NCBI RefSeq assembly: GCF_000427445.1
Contig: NZ_KE386496.1
Coordinates: forward strand, 2,433,504 to 2,497,503
Length of the DNA: 64,000 nt
Direction: 5' to 3'
DNA from: Methylocapsa acidiphila B2
GTDB lineage: Bacteria > Pseudomonadota > Alphaproteobacteria > Rhizobiales > Beijerinckiaceae
Under the pieces are notes generated by a model. That model had not been told where the DNA came from and searched no databases. It saw only the letters and a program-made list of their open reading frames with translations. How positions within the stretch are numbered: position 1 is the first letter of the stretch; each line of letters begins with the position of its first letter. The translations under genes were made by a program, and so were the position numbers. Positions 1-8,793 of the stretch are shown in pieces.

Positions 1-2284
1 AAAAGCCGCCGTTGCCGCCGCCGCCGCCGAGCGATTGCGCGAGAATGCCGAAGGAATTGGCGCTCACGGTCGTGATGTTGCTATAGCTCGAAACGAGAAC
101 GGGGCCGCCGGAGCCGCCCGTGCCACCCGTGCCGCCAAAGGCCACGGAAATCGAAGCGTCTGGCGCAATGCTGCCAGCAATCGCGAAGCCGCCATTGCCG
201 CCGCCGCCGCCGATCGACTGCGCAATCAAGCCGGTCGAGTTCAGGCCTTCGGTAAAGATCTCGCCTTTCGTCGTAATGTTCACCGAGCCGGCGCTATTGC
301 CGGAGCCGCCCTGGCCGCCGCCGCCGATCGCCACGCTGAAGACTGGATTTGCGCTAAGCGAGACGGCAAAGCCGCCGTTGCCGCCGCCGCCGCCGATCGA
401 CTGGCCGACGATGGCGGCTGAATTGTCGCCATAGGTATGAACGGTGTAGGCGGTCGCGAGGCCGACGTTAGCGTTGTCCAGGCCGATAGAAACGGTTCCG
501 CCTTGGCCGCCGGCTCCGCCCGAGCCGCCAAAGCTGGCGCTAATGCCGGGGCCGACTGCAATCGAGCCGCCGCCGTTGCCGCCGCCGCCGCCGATCGATT
601 GCGCGAGAATGCCCTGAGACCCGGCCGACGCCGCGCCATTTGTTCCAGTAAAGATATCGCCCGAATTCGTGACGTTGACTGCGCCGCCGTCGGCGCCGGC
701 GCCGCCGTTGCCGCCCGCCGCGAAGAGACCGGCGGCTGTGCCGCCATTGCCGCCGCCGCCGCCGATCGATTGAGCGATGATGCCCGCCGCCAGCGCGCCC
801 GCCGTCGTCAAGGTCCCACTATTGGCGACGCCAACCGTGCCGCCCTGCGTCGTGCCGGACCCGGTTCCGCCGAGCGCGACGAGGCCGCCAGCGCTGGCGC
901 CATTGCCGCCCTGCCCGCCGATCGACTGCGCCTCGATCGCGATCGAGCCGGCGCCGAAGGTCGAAATCGCGCCCGTGTTGGTCACGGTGACGACGCCGCC
1001 ATTGCCGCCGGCGTTTCCGTTGCCGCCCAAAGCGACGAGGCCGATGACAGTGCCGGCGGAGCCGCCGCCGCCGCCAATCGACTGGGCTAAAATGCCCTGC
1101 GCGGAGTCGCCGTGGGTTATGATCGTCCCATTCGCGGTGACTGTGACGGCGCCGCCATTGCCGCCTGTGCTACCGTTGCTGCCGCCCGAATAGAACAGGC
1201 CGAAACCGCCGCCGCCACTGCCGCCGCCGCCGCCCAAGCTGCGCGCCTGAATGCCGTAAGCCGCCTGGCCAAATGTCTCGATGAGCGTGTCCGCGCTTGT
1301 CGTGACGGTCGCGACGCCGCCCTGGCCGGCCGCGTTGCCGCCGCCGGGGCTGAACACGAGACCGCCGCCGCCGCCGCCGGCGCCGCCCGCGCCGCCCTGG
1401 CTGAAGGCGCCGACGCCGACCGAGTTGTCTCCGGTAGTGATGATCGTACCGCCAGTGAAGTGCGCGGTCGCATCGCCGCCGAAGCCGCCGGCGCCGCCAT
1501 TGCCCGCGTTGCCACCGACAACGTAAGCGCTGCCGCCGTTGCCGCCGTTGCCGGCGAGGCTCGCCGCGGCGACGCCGGAATTGTTGGCGCCCGACGTGGT
1601 TGCGTTGCCGTTCAGGGTGACGCTAACGAGACCGCCATTGGCGCCGGCCGAGCCGTTGCCGGCGTCTCCGAAGACGTAGGAGTTGCCGCCGTCGCCTCCA
1701 TTCGAGCCGCGCGACACGCCCTGGACCGCTGCAATGACTCCGTTTGGCGCACCCGCGCCCGGAGTGATCGTGAACGGCGCGCCAGCGACGTTAACCGTGA
1801 GCGTCGGACCGGCGTTGCCGGTTGGGCCGCCGGTCGCGGCGCCCGTGGAGACGCATTGGGTGCCGGCCGGGGCGCCCGAATTCACCGTGCATACATCGGG
1901 GCCATTTGTGCCTGGAATGATGGTGCAGTTGGTGGAAGGATTGCCCATAGAGTCTTCACACGTGGCGTGCGAGCTCGTGCCGGATCCCGGAGCGGCTCCG
2001 ACGCCGGTGAGCGCCACCGAGCTAAGGTTTTGCGAAAGGGTGTTGACTTCGAGATCGTTGATCGGCGGCGATGAAAAAATCGCGCTTCCACCATTGGCGT
2101 CGCCGGTGCAAGTCTCGGTAGTTCCGTTTTGCGTGCACAGCGCCAGGGTCCGCGTCGGCGCCAGCATGGCGGTAAAACTGATTGCGCTGATCGCGGCGAG
2201 AATGACGTTGTATGATCGCGAGGGCTGGGAAAGCGCGACGGGCGACACACTGTCTCTCAGATCTAACGTCTGGCGCGATTTCAT
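1..2284 (-). CDS. Giant glycine-rich autotransporter-like surface protein, N-terminal 760 residues (3' end outside window)
   Basis: The reverse strand is open from an ATG at 2284-2282 to the window edge, about 760 codons with no stop. A purine-rich GGGGGG run lies about 8 bases upstream as a possible ribosome site. The first 45-48 residues form an extended signal peptide: a charged start, then a hydrophobic stretch (VILAAISAISFTAML), then an Ala-x-Ala-like end before LCTQNG. After a Thr/Ser/Gly-rich head, the chain becomes a long array of the unit SIGGGGGNGG alternating with beta-strand-like segments such as VTVTNSG and ILAQ. This matches large outer-membrane proteins of alphaproteobacteria that end in a C-terminal autotransporter barrel. 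That barrel would lie beyond base 1 and is not seen. A role as an exported repetitive surface protein is inferred. All proline- or alanine-rich frames over this stretch are shadows of the GGC/GCC-rich coding. Confidence 0.82.
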   Translation of the reverse strand, partial: MKSRQTLDLRDSVSPVALSQPSRSYNVILAAISAISFTAMLAPTRTLALCTQNGTTETCTGDANGGSAIFSSPPINDLEVNTLSQNLSSVALTGVGAAPGSGTSSHATCEDSMGNPSTNCTIIPGTNGPDVCTVNSGAPAGTQCVSTGAATGGPTGNAGPTLTVNVAGAPFTITPGAGAPNGVIAAVQGVSRGSNGGDGGNSYVFGDAGNGSAGANGGLVSVTLNGNATTSGANNSGVAAASLAGNGGNGGSAYVVGGNAGNGGAGGFGGDATAHFTGGTIITTGDNSVGVGAFSQGGAGGAGGGGGGLVFSPGGGNAAGQGGVATVTTSADTLIETFGQAAYGIQARSLGGGGGSGGGGFGLFYSGGSNGSTGGNGGAVTVTANGTIITHGDSAQGILAQSIGGGGGSAGTVIGLVALGGNGNAGGNGGVVTVTNTGAISTFGAGSIAIEAQSIGGQGGNGASAGGLVALGGTGSGTTQGGTVGVANSGTLTTAGALAAGIIAQSIGGGGGNGGTAAGLFAAGGNGGAGADGGAVNVTNSGDIFTGTNGAASAGSQGILAQSIGGGGGNGGGSIAVGPGISASFGGSGGAGGQGGTVSIGLDNANVGLATAYTVHTYGDNSAAIVGQSIGGGGGNGGFAVSLSANPVFSVAIGGGGQGGSGNSAGSVNITTKGEIFTEGLNSTGLIAQSIGGGGGNGGFAIAGSIAPDASISVAFGGTGGTGGSGGPVLVSSYSNITTVSANSFGILAQSLGGGGGNGGF

Positions 2285-2602
2285 GACGCAACCCCCCGGT
2301 TGAAATTCATCTTTGAATAATGATTAGTTTGGTGCTGTCGAATGAATAAATACGTTAGAGCGATTCCACTAGCTCCTATAGGCGCGCCGAGGCGATAAAC
2401 ACGCTGCGTTGTAAAATGGCCACAACCACTTCATGGCCCTCCATCGCGTGGGAAATTGTTCCGCAAATTGGCCGCCGCTCCGCCAACGAGAAACAACGGC
2501 GATACGAGATTTCCGAGCAAAACGAGGCTGCCGCAGCGCAATTCGCTGCGTCAACCAAAGCAATAAGATCAGTTGAAAAAAGATCCTATCCGACTTTCCG
2601 CT
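2285..2602. other. Intergenic region between comF and the surface-protein gene; no gene seen
   Basis: This stretch of 318 bases is AT-richer than its flanks. It separates the end of comF from the start of the large surface-protein gene, both on the minus strand, so the surface gene probably has its own promoter here. Short open frames exist on both strands, but none has a ribosome site, a family match or a codon bias that persuades. No clear promoter boxes or terminator were picked out by eye. Confidence 0.5.
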
Positions 2603-3457
2603 CTACACCACGCGCGCGAACACAAGGACGTCGACTTGCCGCGCGCCGGCGCGAAGCAAGGCGCGAGAGGCCGCGTTAACCGTTGCGCCGGATGTCAGCA
2701 CGTCGTCGACGAGAATGATTGAGCGGCCCTCGACGCGCGCCATCCGTTCGGCCGGCACGCGAAAAGCGCCCTGCAGATTGATGGCTCGTTGCGTGCGCGA
2801 TAGCCCGACTTGGGAGGGCGTCGCCTTCACCCGCGCAAGGACAAAGGGATCGACAGGGACGCCGCTCGCCGCGGAGACGCCTTGCGCCAGAGCGTTGGCC
2901 TGGTTGAAGCCGCGCAGGAAAAGCCGGCGCCGGTGCAGGGGGATCGGAACCAGGAGATCAGCCTCCGCCAGAATCTCCGTCCCCGCCCGAGCCATCCAGG
3001 CGCCGAGCGGACGAGCGAGCTCGAGCCGATCGTTATATTTGAGGCGGTGGACGAGGCGCCGGATGGGACCGTCCTCGAAACGGGCCACCGCGCGGGCGCG
3101 GCCGTAGACGGGCGGGTCCGCCACCGCCTCCGGCGAGAGCAGGCCCTCGGCCCCGAGATCGACCGCAAAGGGCGTCCCGAGGCGCTCGCAATAAGGTCGC
3201 TCGATAAAGCGCGCCTGGCCCCAGCAGGAGGGGCACAATGAATCGGGCGCATCGGTGGCGGCGCGGCAGCTGAGGCAGGCGGGTGGAAAAATGAGGTCGA
3301 GCGCGGCGCGGCGACACAGGCGCAAAAACGCCCGGGCGCTTGCGGCGGAGCCGGTTCTGGCGCGCTCCCAACTCCATCCCAACGCCGAACGCGGAACAAG
3401 GAATTCCAGACTTCGGCCTGCCGCTTGTTCGGCCTCTTTGCCCTTATTCCGGTTCAT
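2603..3457 (-). CDS. comF: ComF family phosphoribosyltransferase-like protein
   Basis: This is a protein of about 284 residues with the ComF layout. Near the N-terminus are zinc-binding cysteine pairs CLSC and CPSC. The C-terminal half is a phosphoribosyltransferase fold with the PRPP-loop motif ILVDDVLTSGAT. The basic segment PIPLHRRRLFLRGFNQA just before it is typical of the family. In naturally competent bacteria ComF helps DNA uptake, while in alphaproteobacteria its substrate is not established. The start chosen is ATG at 3457 (MNRNKGKE). The frame stays open upstream, but the extra 25 residues look non-coding. It ends at 2603, upstream of the large surface-protein gene on the same strand. 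Confidence 0.88.
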   Translation of the reverse strand: MNRNKGKEAEQAAGRSLEFLVPRSALGWSWERARTGSAASARAFLRLCRRAALDLIFPPACLSCRAATDAPDSLCPSCWGQARFIERPYCERLGTPFAVDLGAEGLLSPEAVADPPVYGRARAVARFEDGPIRRLVHRLKYNDRLELARPLGAWMARAGTEILAEADLLVPIPLHRRRLFLRGFNQANALAQGVSAASGVPVDPFVLARVKATPSQVGLSRTQRAINLQGAFRVPAERMARVEGRSIILVDDVLTSGATVNAASRALLRAGARQVDVLVFARVV

Positions 3458-3585
3458 GATCGATGTCTTGCCAGCCGATCGGCGTCCTCCGCCGGAGTTT
3501 TTGGCGGAGCTTAATCTTGTCTTGACTATCAACTAAAGTCAGCCAGTTTTTGTTAGCTAAATCTGAACTGGAGGGGAGGCGCGCC

Positions 3586-4401
3586 TTGGCGAGAAAACTC
3601 AGTTTGGCGGCGCTGATCCTTCTGGCCGCTGGGGCCTTCGGCGACTGCTGGGCGCAGGAAGGGAAATCGCCATGGGGCGAAGCGGCCGGATATTATCCCG
3701 GGCAAGCGCAAGGCATTCCCGCCGCGCAGCGGACGCGATGGCTCGAATGGATGCGGGCTCATGCCGGCGAGATCGACGCCATCGGCGCGAAGATCAATGC
3801 GATCAAGGCCGGCGGGCGGACGCCGGGCTGCTTCGGCCGGCCTCTCTATGATTGCGTCGCGAGCCTGGCCCAGACTCTTGTCGTCACCGATTGGTATCAG
3901 ACTTCGCTCATGTTCTACGAGCCGCAGACGGACGTGAACGGCAAGCCCATTGTCCTGAAGGGCCTTCAAGTGACGACCTATCTGCCCGGCGTCAAAATCG
4001 ACAATGCGACGCTGGACCAGAATTTTCTGAAAATCGGATTCTCCGAGGCCAATCTCGTCAATAGACTTGCCTTTGGCTTCGATGCGAGCGCGCGGACGCA
4101 AGAAGAATATGACCGGACGGGCGTCTTTGAGCTTTTTTCAGCTGTGGCCAAGGATCGCTGCCCGGCTGTGACCCGGAACGAGCTGGCGCGGTTTATCGAG
4201 AACAAGCTGAAGCCGGCCCTGCGGCCGGTCAAGGAGCGGCGTCTCGTTGGCGTCAGCGACGCCAAACGCTTAGATTCCCCCTTCGAATCATTTTGCGGCC
4301 GCGAGCTGCAATTGAGCGTGGCCGAGGCCCATTCGACCCGCTTCAAGAAGAGCGCAAATCCGACCGGCGAATTCGGCGGATCGGTGATCTATATTCGTTA
4401 G
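3586..4401 (+). CDS. Secreted protein of unknown function
   Basis: From a TTG start at 3586 the product is about 271 residues. It begins MARKLSLAALILLAAG and has an apparent signal-peptidase site after WAQ, so it is probably periplasmic or secreted. The start is chosen because a strong GGAGGGGAGG site lies about 6 bases upstream; the frame also allows a longer TTG start at 3550. The mature part has four or more cysteines (GCF, YDCV, DRCP, FCGREL) that could form disulfides. I recognise no family. It stands alone between comF (divergent) and the methyltransferase gene downstream. Confidence 0.7.
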   Translation: MARKLSLAALILLAAGAFGDCWAQEGKSPWGEAAGYYPGQAQGIPAAQRTRWLEWMRAHAGEIDAIGAKINAIKAGGRTPGCFGRPLYDCVASLAQTLVVTDWYQTSLMFYEPQTDVNGKPIVLKGLQVTTYLPGVKIDNATLDQNFLKIGFSEANLVNRLAFGFDASARTQEEYDRTGVFELFSAVAKDRCPAVTRNELARFIENKLKPALRPVKERRLVGVSDAKRLDSPFESFCGRELQLSVAEAHSTRFKKSANPTGEFGGSVIYIR

Positions 4402-4471
4402 GACGCCGCCGATCGTTGCGGAGCGCGAAATCCCGTTTCAATCAGGCGAGCCTTTGCGCTAGAAACTTACA

Positions 4472-5371
4472 GTGTCCCCGTCGCCGACGCAGATTTTCGC
4501 CCCCGCCCTCTTCCGGCGCAGGCTCGCCCGCGCCAATGCGGCGGGCGTGGGTTCGGCTGACTTTCTCTTGCGCCGCGCCATCGCCGATGTCGACGAAAGG
4601 CTCGACGTGATCAAGCGCGACTTCGCCGCCATCGCCGATATTGCGACGCCCTCGCCCGAGCTGGCCCGGCGACTCGCCGCCCGTTTCGCGACGGCCGTAG
4701 TCCTTCGCATGGCGCCGGTCGCCGAACCTCCCGTCGGAGGGCTCGCGGGCGCCATTGTTGGCGACATTGAAGCCTTGCCGCTCGCCGCCGGCGCGTTCGA
4801 CCTCGCGGTCTCGGTGCTGGCCTTGCAGCACGCCAATGACCTACCCGGCGCGCTAGTGCAGATCCGCCGCGCGCTGAAGCCGGACGGGCTTTTTCTCGGC
4901 TGCCTCCTCGGCGGGCAAAGCCTGCATGAATTGCGCACGGCGCTGGCGGCGGCCGAATCCGAGCTGTACGGCGGGCTCAGTCCTCGCGTCGCACCTTTCG
5001 CCGAAGTGCGCGACATGGGCGGCCTATTGCAGCGAGCGGGCTTCGCTCTTCCGGTCGCCGACAGCGAGCCCTTGACCGTGCGCTACGCCGATATGTTCGG
5101 GCTTATGGCGGATCTGCGCGCCATGGGAGGCGCCAATCCGCTCGCCGCGCGCCTGCGGCGGCCCTCGACGCGGGGCTTTTTCCAGCGCGCGGCGCAAATT
5201 TACGCGGCCCGCTTCGCCGATCCGGACGGCCGGATTCGCGCGAGTTTCGAGCTGATTTTTCTCTCCGGCTGGGCGCCGCATGAGAGCCAGCAAAAGCCGC
5301 TGCGGCCTGGCTCGGCGAAAATGCGCCTAGCCGACGCCCTCGGAACAACTGAAATCACGCCTCGGGAGTGA
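4472..5371 (+). CDS. SAM-dependent methyltransferase-like protein (NDUFAF5/BioC-like)
   Basis: This is a 299-residue protein starting at GTG 4472. It resembles the alphaproteobacterial methyltransferase family related to mitochondrial NDUFAF5, with the N-terminal FAPALFRRRLARA, the central AFDLAVSVLALQHANDLPGAL and LKPDGLFLGCLLGG. The central part is the usual post-motif II and post-motif III region of class I methyltransferases. The place where a glycine-rich SAM loop should lie (about residues 50-65) reads FAAIADIATPSPELARRLA and lacks the GxGxG pattern, so cofactor use is uncertain. Some NDUFAF5 relatives act in complex I assembly; that role here is only family-based inference. It converges with the SIMPL gene, with 14 bases between them. 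Confidence 0.75.
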   Translation: MSPSPTQIFAPALFRRRLARANAAGVGSADFLLRRAIADVDERLDVIKRDFAAIADIATPSPELARRLAARFATAVVLRMAPVAEPPVGGLAGAIVGDIEALPLAAGAFDLAVSVLALQHANDLPGALVQIRRALKPDGLFLGCLLGGQSLHELRTALAAAESELYGGLSPRVAPFAEVRDMGGLLQRAGFALPVADSEPLTVRYADMFGLMADLRAMGGANPLAARLRRPSTRGFFQRAAQIYAARFADPDGRIRASFELIFLSGWAPHESQQKPLRPGSAKMRLADALGTTEITPRE

Positions 5372-5385
5372 TCCCGCAGGAAGCT

Positions 5386-6138
5386 TTACTGCGCCAGCTC
5401 CCAAGTGACCGAGACCTCGGTCCGCAGGGTCAGCACGCCCGGCTCGATCGGCACGGCGCTCGCCGCCTCGCGCGGCGCGGCCTTCGCGAAAGAGGCGGCC
5501 TGAGGCGGTCCGCCGCTGTAGGGCGGCGCGGCGATCTCCAAGACGCGCCCAAGCCGCACGCCAAGGCCATTCACATAGGAGGTCGCGCGGCGCAACGCGT
5601 CACGAATGGCCTCGCCGCGCAAGGCGTCATATTTCAACTCTTTCTGCTCGTGGTCATATTCGACGCCGCCGAAGCTATTGGCGCCCTTCTCCATTAACTT
5701 CTGGGCCAAGGCGCCAGCCTTGTCGATCTGTCTAACCCGTATGCGCAGGTCGTTGCGGGCGACATAGCCGCGCAGGGTCCGCTTGGTCAGCCGGCCATTG
5801 GAGTCATTTGTCTCGTCATAGACGGGGGAAAGCGTGACGGCGACGGTCCTGACGTCCCGCGGATCGATCCCCTGAGCCTTGATCTCGCCGATGATCGCCT
5901 GCGCCGCCCGCGCATTTTCGCTGGCCGCCTCCGCCGCCGTCGGCCGCTCCGTCTCGACCCCGAGCGAAATGGTCGCAATATCGGGAACGACCTCCGCGCT
6001 CGCCGTCCCGACGGTGGTGAGCGAAGGAACCGCATCCTTCAGGGGAACGCACTGCTGTGCGCCCGCCGCGGCGGACCAGAAAAGCAAACTCATCGCGGCC
6101 GCTGCTACGCGAAAGGCGGGAAGAAGCAAAGGCGGCAT
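5386..6138 (-). CDS. SIMPL (DUF541) domain periplasmic protein
   Basis: This 250-residue protein has a signal peptide (hydrophobic stretch ending SAAAGAQQ). It carries the SIMPL/DUF541 pattern: VPDIATISLGVETERPTAAEAASENARAAQAII near the start of the mature chain and the conserved stretch ALRRATSYVNGLGVRLGRVLEI. The family includes periplasmic or outer-membrane-associated proteins such as E. coli YggE, which is linked to oxidative stress tolerance; the biochemical activity is unknown. It is transcribed divergently from rlmN across a 147-base intergenic region and converges with the methyltransferase gene. Confidence 0.87.
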   Translation of the reverse strand: MPPLLLPAFRVAAAAMSLLFWSAAAGAQQCVPLKDAVPSLTTVGTASAEVVPDIATISLGVETERPTAAEAASENARAAQAIIGEIKAQGIDPRDVRTVAVTLSPVYDETNDSNGRLTKRTLRGYVARNDLRIRVRQIDKAGALAQKLMEKGANSFGGVEYDHEQKELKYDALRGEAIRDALRRATSYVNGLGVRLGRVLEIAAPPYSGGPPQAASFAKAAPREAASAVPIEPGVLTLRTEVSVTWELAQ

Positions 6139-6285
6139 GAGGCGATCCTTACCGGGCGTGAGGCGCCCCTTCGAGCGATCTTTGCAGGAGCTTAGCCTAT
6201 CTTTTTAACGCATTTGCGGACACCATGCGCGCTCTCCCGCCGACGAATTCTGGAGAAATTCGCCGCATCATGGTAAAAGCCGCCG

Positions 6286-7485
6286 ATGCAGCCCCTTCAA
6301 TTCGCTGAGCCCGCCTCCCCTCCGGCGGAGCCTTTAGACATTCCCCGCCGCTCGCTTGCCGGCGCAACTCGGAGGGAGCTCGCCTCGGCTCTCGCGGAGA
6401 TCGACGTTCCCGAGCGTGAGATCCGCATGCGCGCCGCGCAGCTCTGGCATTGGATCTATCATCGGGGCGCATCCTCTTTCGATCCGATGCTGAATGTGAG
6501 CAAGCATTTGCGGGCGAGGCTCGGTGAGCGGTTCACCCTGGCGCGGCCCGAGGTCGCGGCGGAGCAGATTTCTCGCGACGGGACGCGCAAATGGCTGATT
6601 CGGCTTGCGCCGAAGGACGGCGAGTCCCGCGGCGCCGAGGTCGAATGCGTCTATATTCCAGACGTCGATCGCGGCACGCTCTGCGTCTCGAGCCAGGTCG
6701 GATGCACCTTGACCTGCTCATTTTGTCATACAGGGACGCAAAAGTTCGTCCGCAATTTAACTTCGCAAGAGATCATATCGCAATTGATCATCGCCCGCGA
6801 ACAGCTTGGCGACTTCCCCTGTCAGGCGCCGCCTGAAGGGGCTCCCGTCCTCTCCGACGGCTCTCGCTTGATCTCGAATATCGTCTTCATGGGCATGGGC
6901 GAGCCCCTCTATAATTACGAAAGCGTGCGAGAGGCCTTGGCGGTCATGGCGGACGGCGACGGCCTTTCCGTCTCGAAGCGGCGGATCACGGTCTCGACGG
7001 CGGGGGTCACGCCGCGGATGGAGGAACTTGGCCGCGAGACCGGCGCCATGCTCGCGATCTCGCTTCACGCTGTGCGCGATGAACTTCGCGACCGTCTGGT
7101 GCCGCTCAACAAGAAATATCCCATCAAGGATTTGCTGCAGGCGTGCCGGACTTATCCCGGCGCCTCCAACGCGCGGCGCATCACCTTCGAATATGTGATG
7201 CTGAAGGGAATTAACGATTCCCCGGCGGAGGCTCGCGAGCTGGTGCGGCTTCTGAAGGGCGTTCCGGCGAAGATCAATCTGATCCCCTTCAATCCTTGGC
7301 CCGGCGCGCCTTATGAATGCTCCGACTGGCCGACGATCGAGCGATTCTCCGACATTGTCTTCAACGCAGGCTATGCGAGCCCCGTGCGCACGCCGCGCGG
7401 ACGCGACATTTTGGCGGCCTGTGGGCAGCTCAAGAGCGAAACCGAAAAGCTGCGGGCGCGGGCGCTTCTGTCAGTCGACCCCTAA
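6286..7485 (+). CDS. rlmN: Dual-specificity 23S rRNA A2503 / tRNA A37 C2-methyltransferase RlmN
   Basis: This is a radical-SAM methylase of 399 residues. The iron-sulfur cysteines are in CTLTCSFC (about residues 140, 144 and 147). The C-terminal [18 protein letters not shown] carries the second catalytic cysteine used for the protein-bound methylene intermediate. Other family blocks are present: [36 protein letters not shown] and LISLHA-like [13 protein letters not shown]. The enzyme methylates A2503 of 23S rRNA and A37 of some tRNAs. Length and motifs are complete. Its stop codon directly abuts the end of dsbB on the other strand. Confidence 0.97.
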   Translation: MQPLQFAEPASPPAEPLDIPRRSLAGATRRELASALAEIDVPEREIRMRAAQLWHWIYHRGASSFDPMLNVSKHLRARLGERFTLARPEVAAEQISRDGTRKWLIRLAPKDGESRGAEVECVYIPDVDRGTLCVSSQVGCTLTCSFCHTGTQKFVRNLTSQEIISQLIIAREQLGDFPCQAPPEGAPVLSDGSRLISNIVFMGMGEPLYNYESVREALAVMADGDGLSVSKRRITVSTAGVTPRMEELGRETGAMLAISLHAVRDELRDRLVPLNKKYPIKDLLQACRTYPGASNARRITFEYVMLKGINDSPAEARELVRLLKGVPAKINLIPFNPWPGAPYECSDWPTIERFSDIVFNAGYASPVRTPRGRDILAACGQLKSETEKLRARALLSVDP

Positions 7486-7977
7486 TCAGCGCCGCGCTTC
7501 CGAGGCGCCGACAAAAGCCAGAAGCGCGAGACCTGTCGAGATGACCGCATTCCAGCCGGCGAGCGAGAGCCCGACGATCCGAATCGCGGCCGCGTCGCAG
7601 CGAATGACTTTCACGCGTTGCAGCTCGGCGAGAAAATCCTTGACTGAAGCTGCGTGATCGAGCGGGCCGGTGCAATCGGTCGGGCCCGGCCAAAATCCCC
7701 ATTCGACGCCTGCGTGATAAGCGCCAAAGCCGGCGCTCGCAGCAAAAATAAAGCTGAGCCCGGCGAAGGCCGCCGCGAGTGCAGCGTTCCGGCTTGTGGC
7801 GGCGCAATAAACGGCGACGCCCGCGAGCGGGACGCCGACGTAATAGGGCAGCCGCTCCTTGAGGCAGAGCTCGCAAGGCGCATAGCCCGCGGCCTCGAAA
7901 ATCCAGGCTGACGCGATCGATCCGGCCGCGATCAGCAGGATGGCGAGGGAGATGCGAAAGGTCGCGCGCGCCGGCAT
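7486..7977 (-). CDS. dsbB: Disulfide bond formation protein DsbB
   Basis: From ATG 7977 the product is 163 residues with four predicted membrane helices. The first periplasmic pair of cysteines is in YAPCELCLKERLPYY, a CxxC after the first helix as in DsbB. A further cysteine is in the second loop (GPTDCTG), and another near the third helix (VIRCDAAA) could be its partner. DsbB reoxidises periplasmic DsbA and passes electrons to quinone. The YqaA-like gene is upstream with an 8-base gap, so the two are probably co-transcribed. The frame extends further upstream, but MPARATFRISLAILL fits a normal first helix. Confidence 0.9.
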   Translation of the reverse strand: MPARATFRISLAILLIAAGSIASAWIFEAAGYAPCELCLKERLPYYVGVPLAGVAVYCAATSRNAALAAAFAGLSFIFAASAGFGAYHAGVEWGFWPGPTDCTGPLDHAASVKDFLAELQRVKVIRCDAAAIRIVGLSLAGWNAVISTGLALLAFVGASEARR

Positions 7978-7985
7978 GGTTGCGC

Positions 7986-8567
7986 TCAGACTACGCGCGC
8001 GGCGAGCCAGAACCCGACGACGACAAGGATGACGAGGCCGAGCAGGAACCAAGCGAAATATTTATCGAGCAACGCCTTGATCGGCTCTCCATAACGTTGC
8101 AGGAGCACCGCGAGAATGAAGAAGCGCGCGCCGCGCGTGACCAAAGACAGCGCGATGAAGATCGGCAAGCTATAGGCGAGGAGCCCGCTCGTGATCGTGA
8201 CCAGTTTGAACGGGATCGGTGTCAGGCCCTTCAAGAGGATGACCGCCCAAAACCATTGCTGAGACGACGCGCGCAATTCATCGAAGCGTGCGCCCAGGTG
8301 ATAGAATTCGATCAGCCATTTTCCAACCGTTTCGAACAAGAGCGCGCCGATAGCATAACCGAGCACGCCGCCCGCGACCGAAGCGATGGTGCAGATCAGC
8401 GCATAGACCCAGGCCCGCTGAGGCTTGGCCAGCGACATGGGGATGAGGATGACGTCGGGCGGCACCGGAAAAAAGGAGCTTTCCGCAAATGCGATCGCGC
8501 CGAGCGCCAAAGGCGCATGGCGGCTCTCGGCGAGGCTCAAGGTCCAACGATAAAGCTTTTGAAACAT
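7986..8567 (-). CDS. YqaA/DedA-like (SNARE-associated/VTT-type) inner-membrane protein
   Basis: This is a 193-residue membrane protein starting at ATG 8567 (MFQKLYRW). It has the hallmark FAESSFFPVPPDVILIPM near the first helix, then GGVLGYAIG and GLTPIPFKLVTITSGL, which are features of the YqaA branch of the DedA/VTT family. Four to five membrane segments are visible. Family members act in membrane homeostasis and possibly lipid flipping; no specific substrate can be read here. An in-frame extension upstream to 8720 is arginine-rich and not convincing. The gene sits directly upstream of dsbB. Confidence 0.85.
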   Translation of the reverse strand: MFQKLYRWTLSLAESRHAPLALGAIAFAESSFFPVPPDVILIPMSLAKPQRAWVYALICTIASVAGGVLGYAIGALLFETVGKWLIEFYHLGARFDELRASSQQWFWAVILLKGLTPIPFKLVTITSGLLAYSLPIFIALSLVTRGARFFILAVLLQRYGEPIKALLDKYFAWFLLGLVILVVVGFWLAARVV

Positions 8568-8793
8568 GTTCTTCCGCTTGTCGGGCCGGCGAAGCCGTGA
8601 GATAGGCGGGTCGCGCCGGCCTGGGAGTCGGGAGTTCGTGTAGCGCGATTGGCGGCCGTAAGTCCATGACCGAGGCGATAAAGACAGGCGCGGGCGCCAG
8701 CGGTAGGGCGCCGCAAGCAAACCGTGCTATGACGAATTTGCGGCGCGCGGCCAATGTCTGTTACGGGCCGAGAGAGGATGCGGGACGACCGAC

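Noticed and set aside
1-1700. Regular repeats that could suggest a CRISPR array or other DNA repeat locus
   Set aside because: The repeats are protein-coding (SIGGGGGNGG units) with variable spacing and open frame, and there is no spacer structure.
120-2303. Several long proline- and alanine-rich plus-strand frames
   Set aside because: They are shadows of the glycine-repeat protein on the minus strand; they lack ribosome sites and family features.
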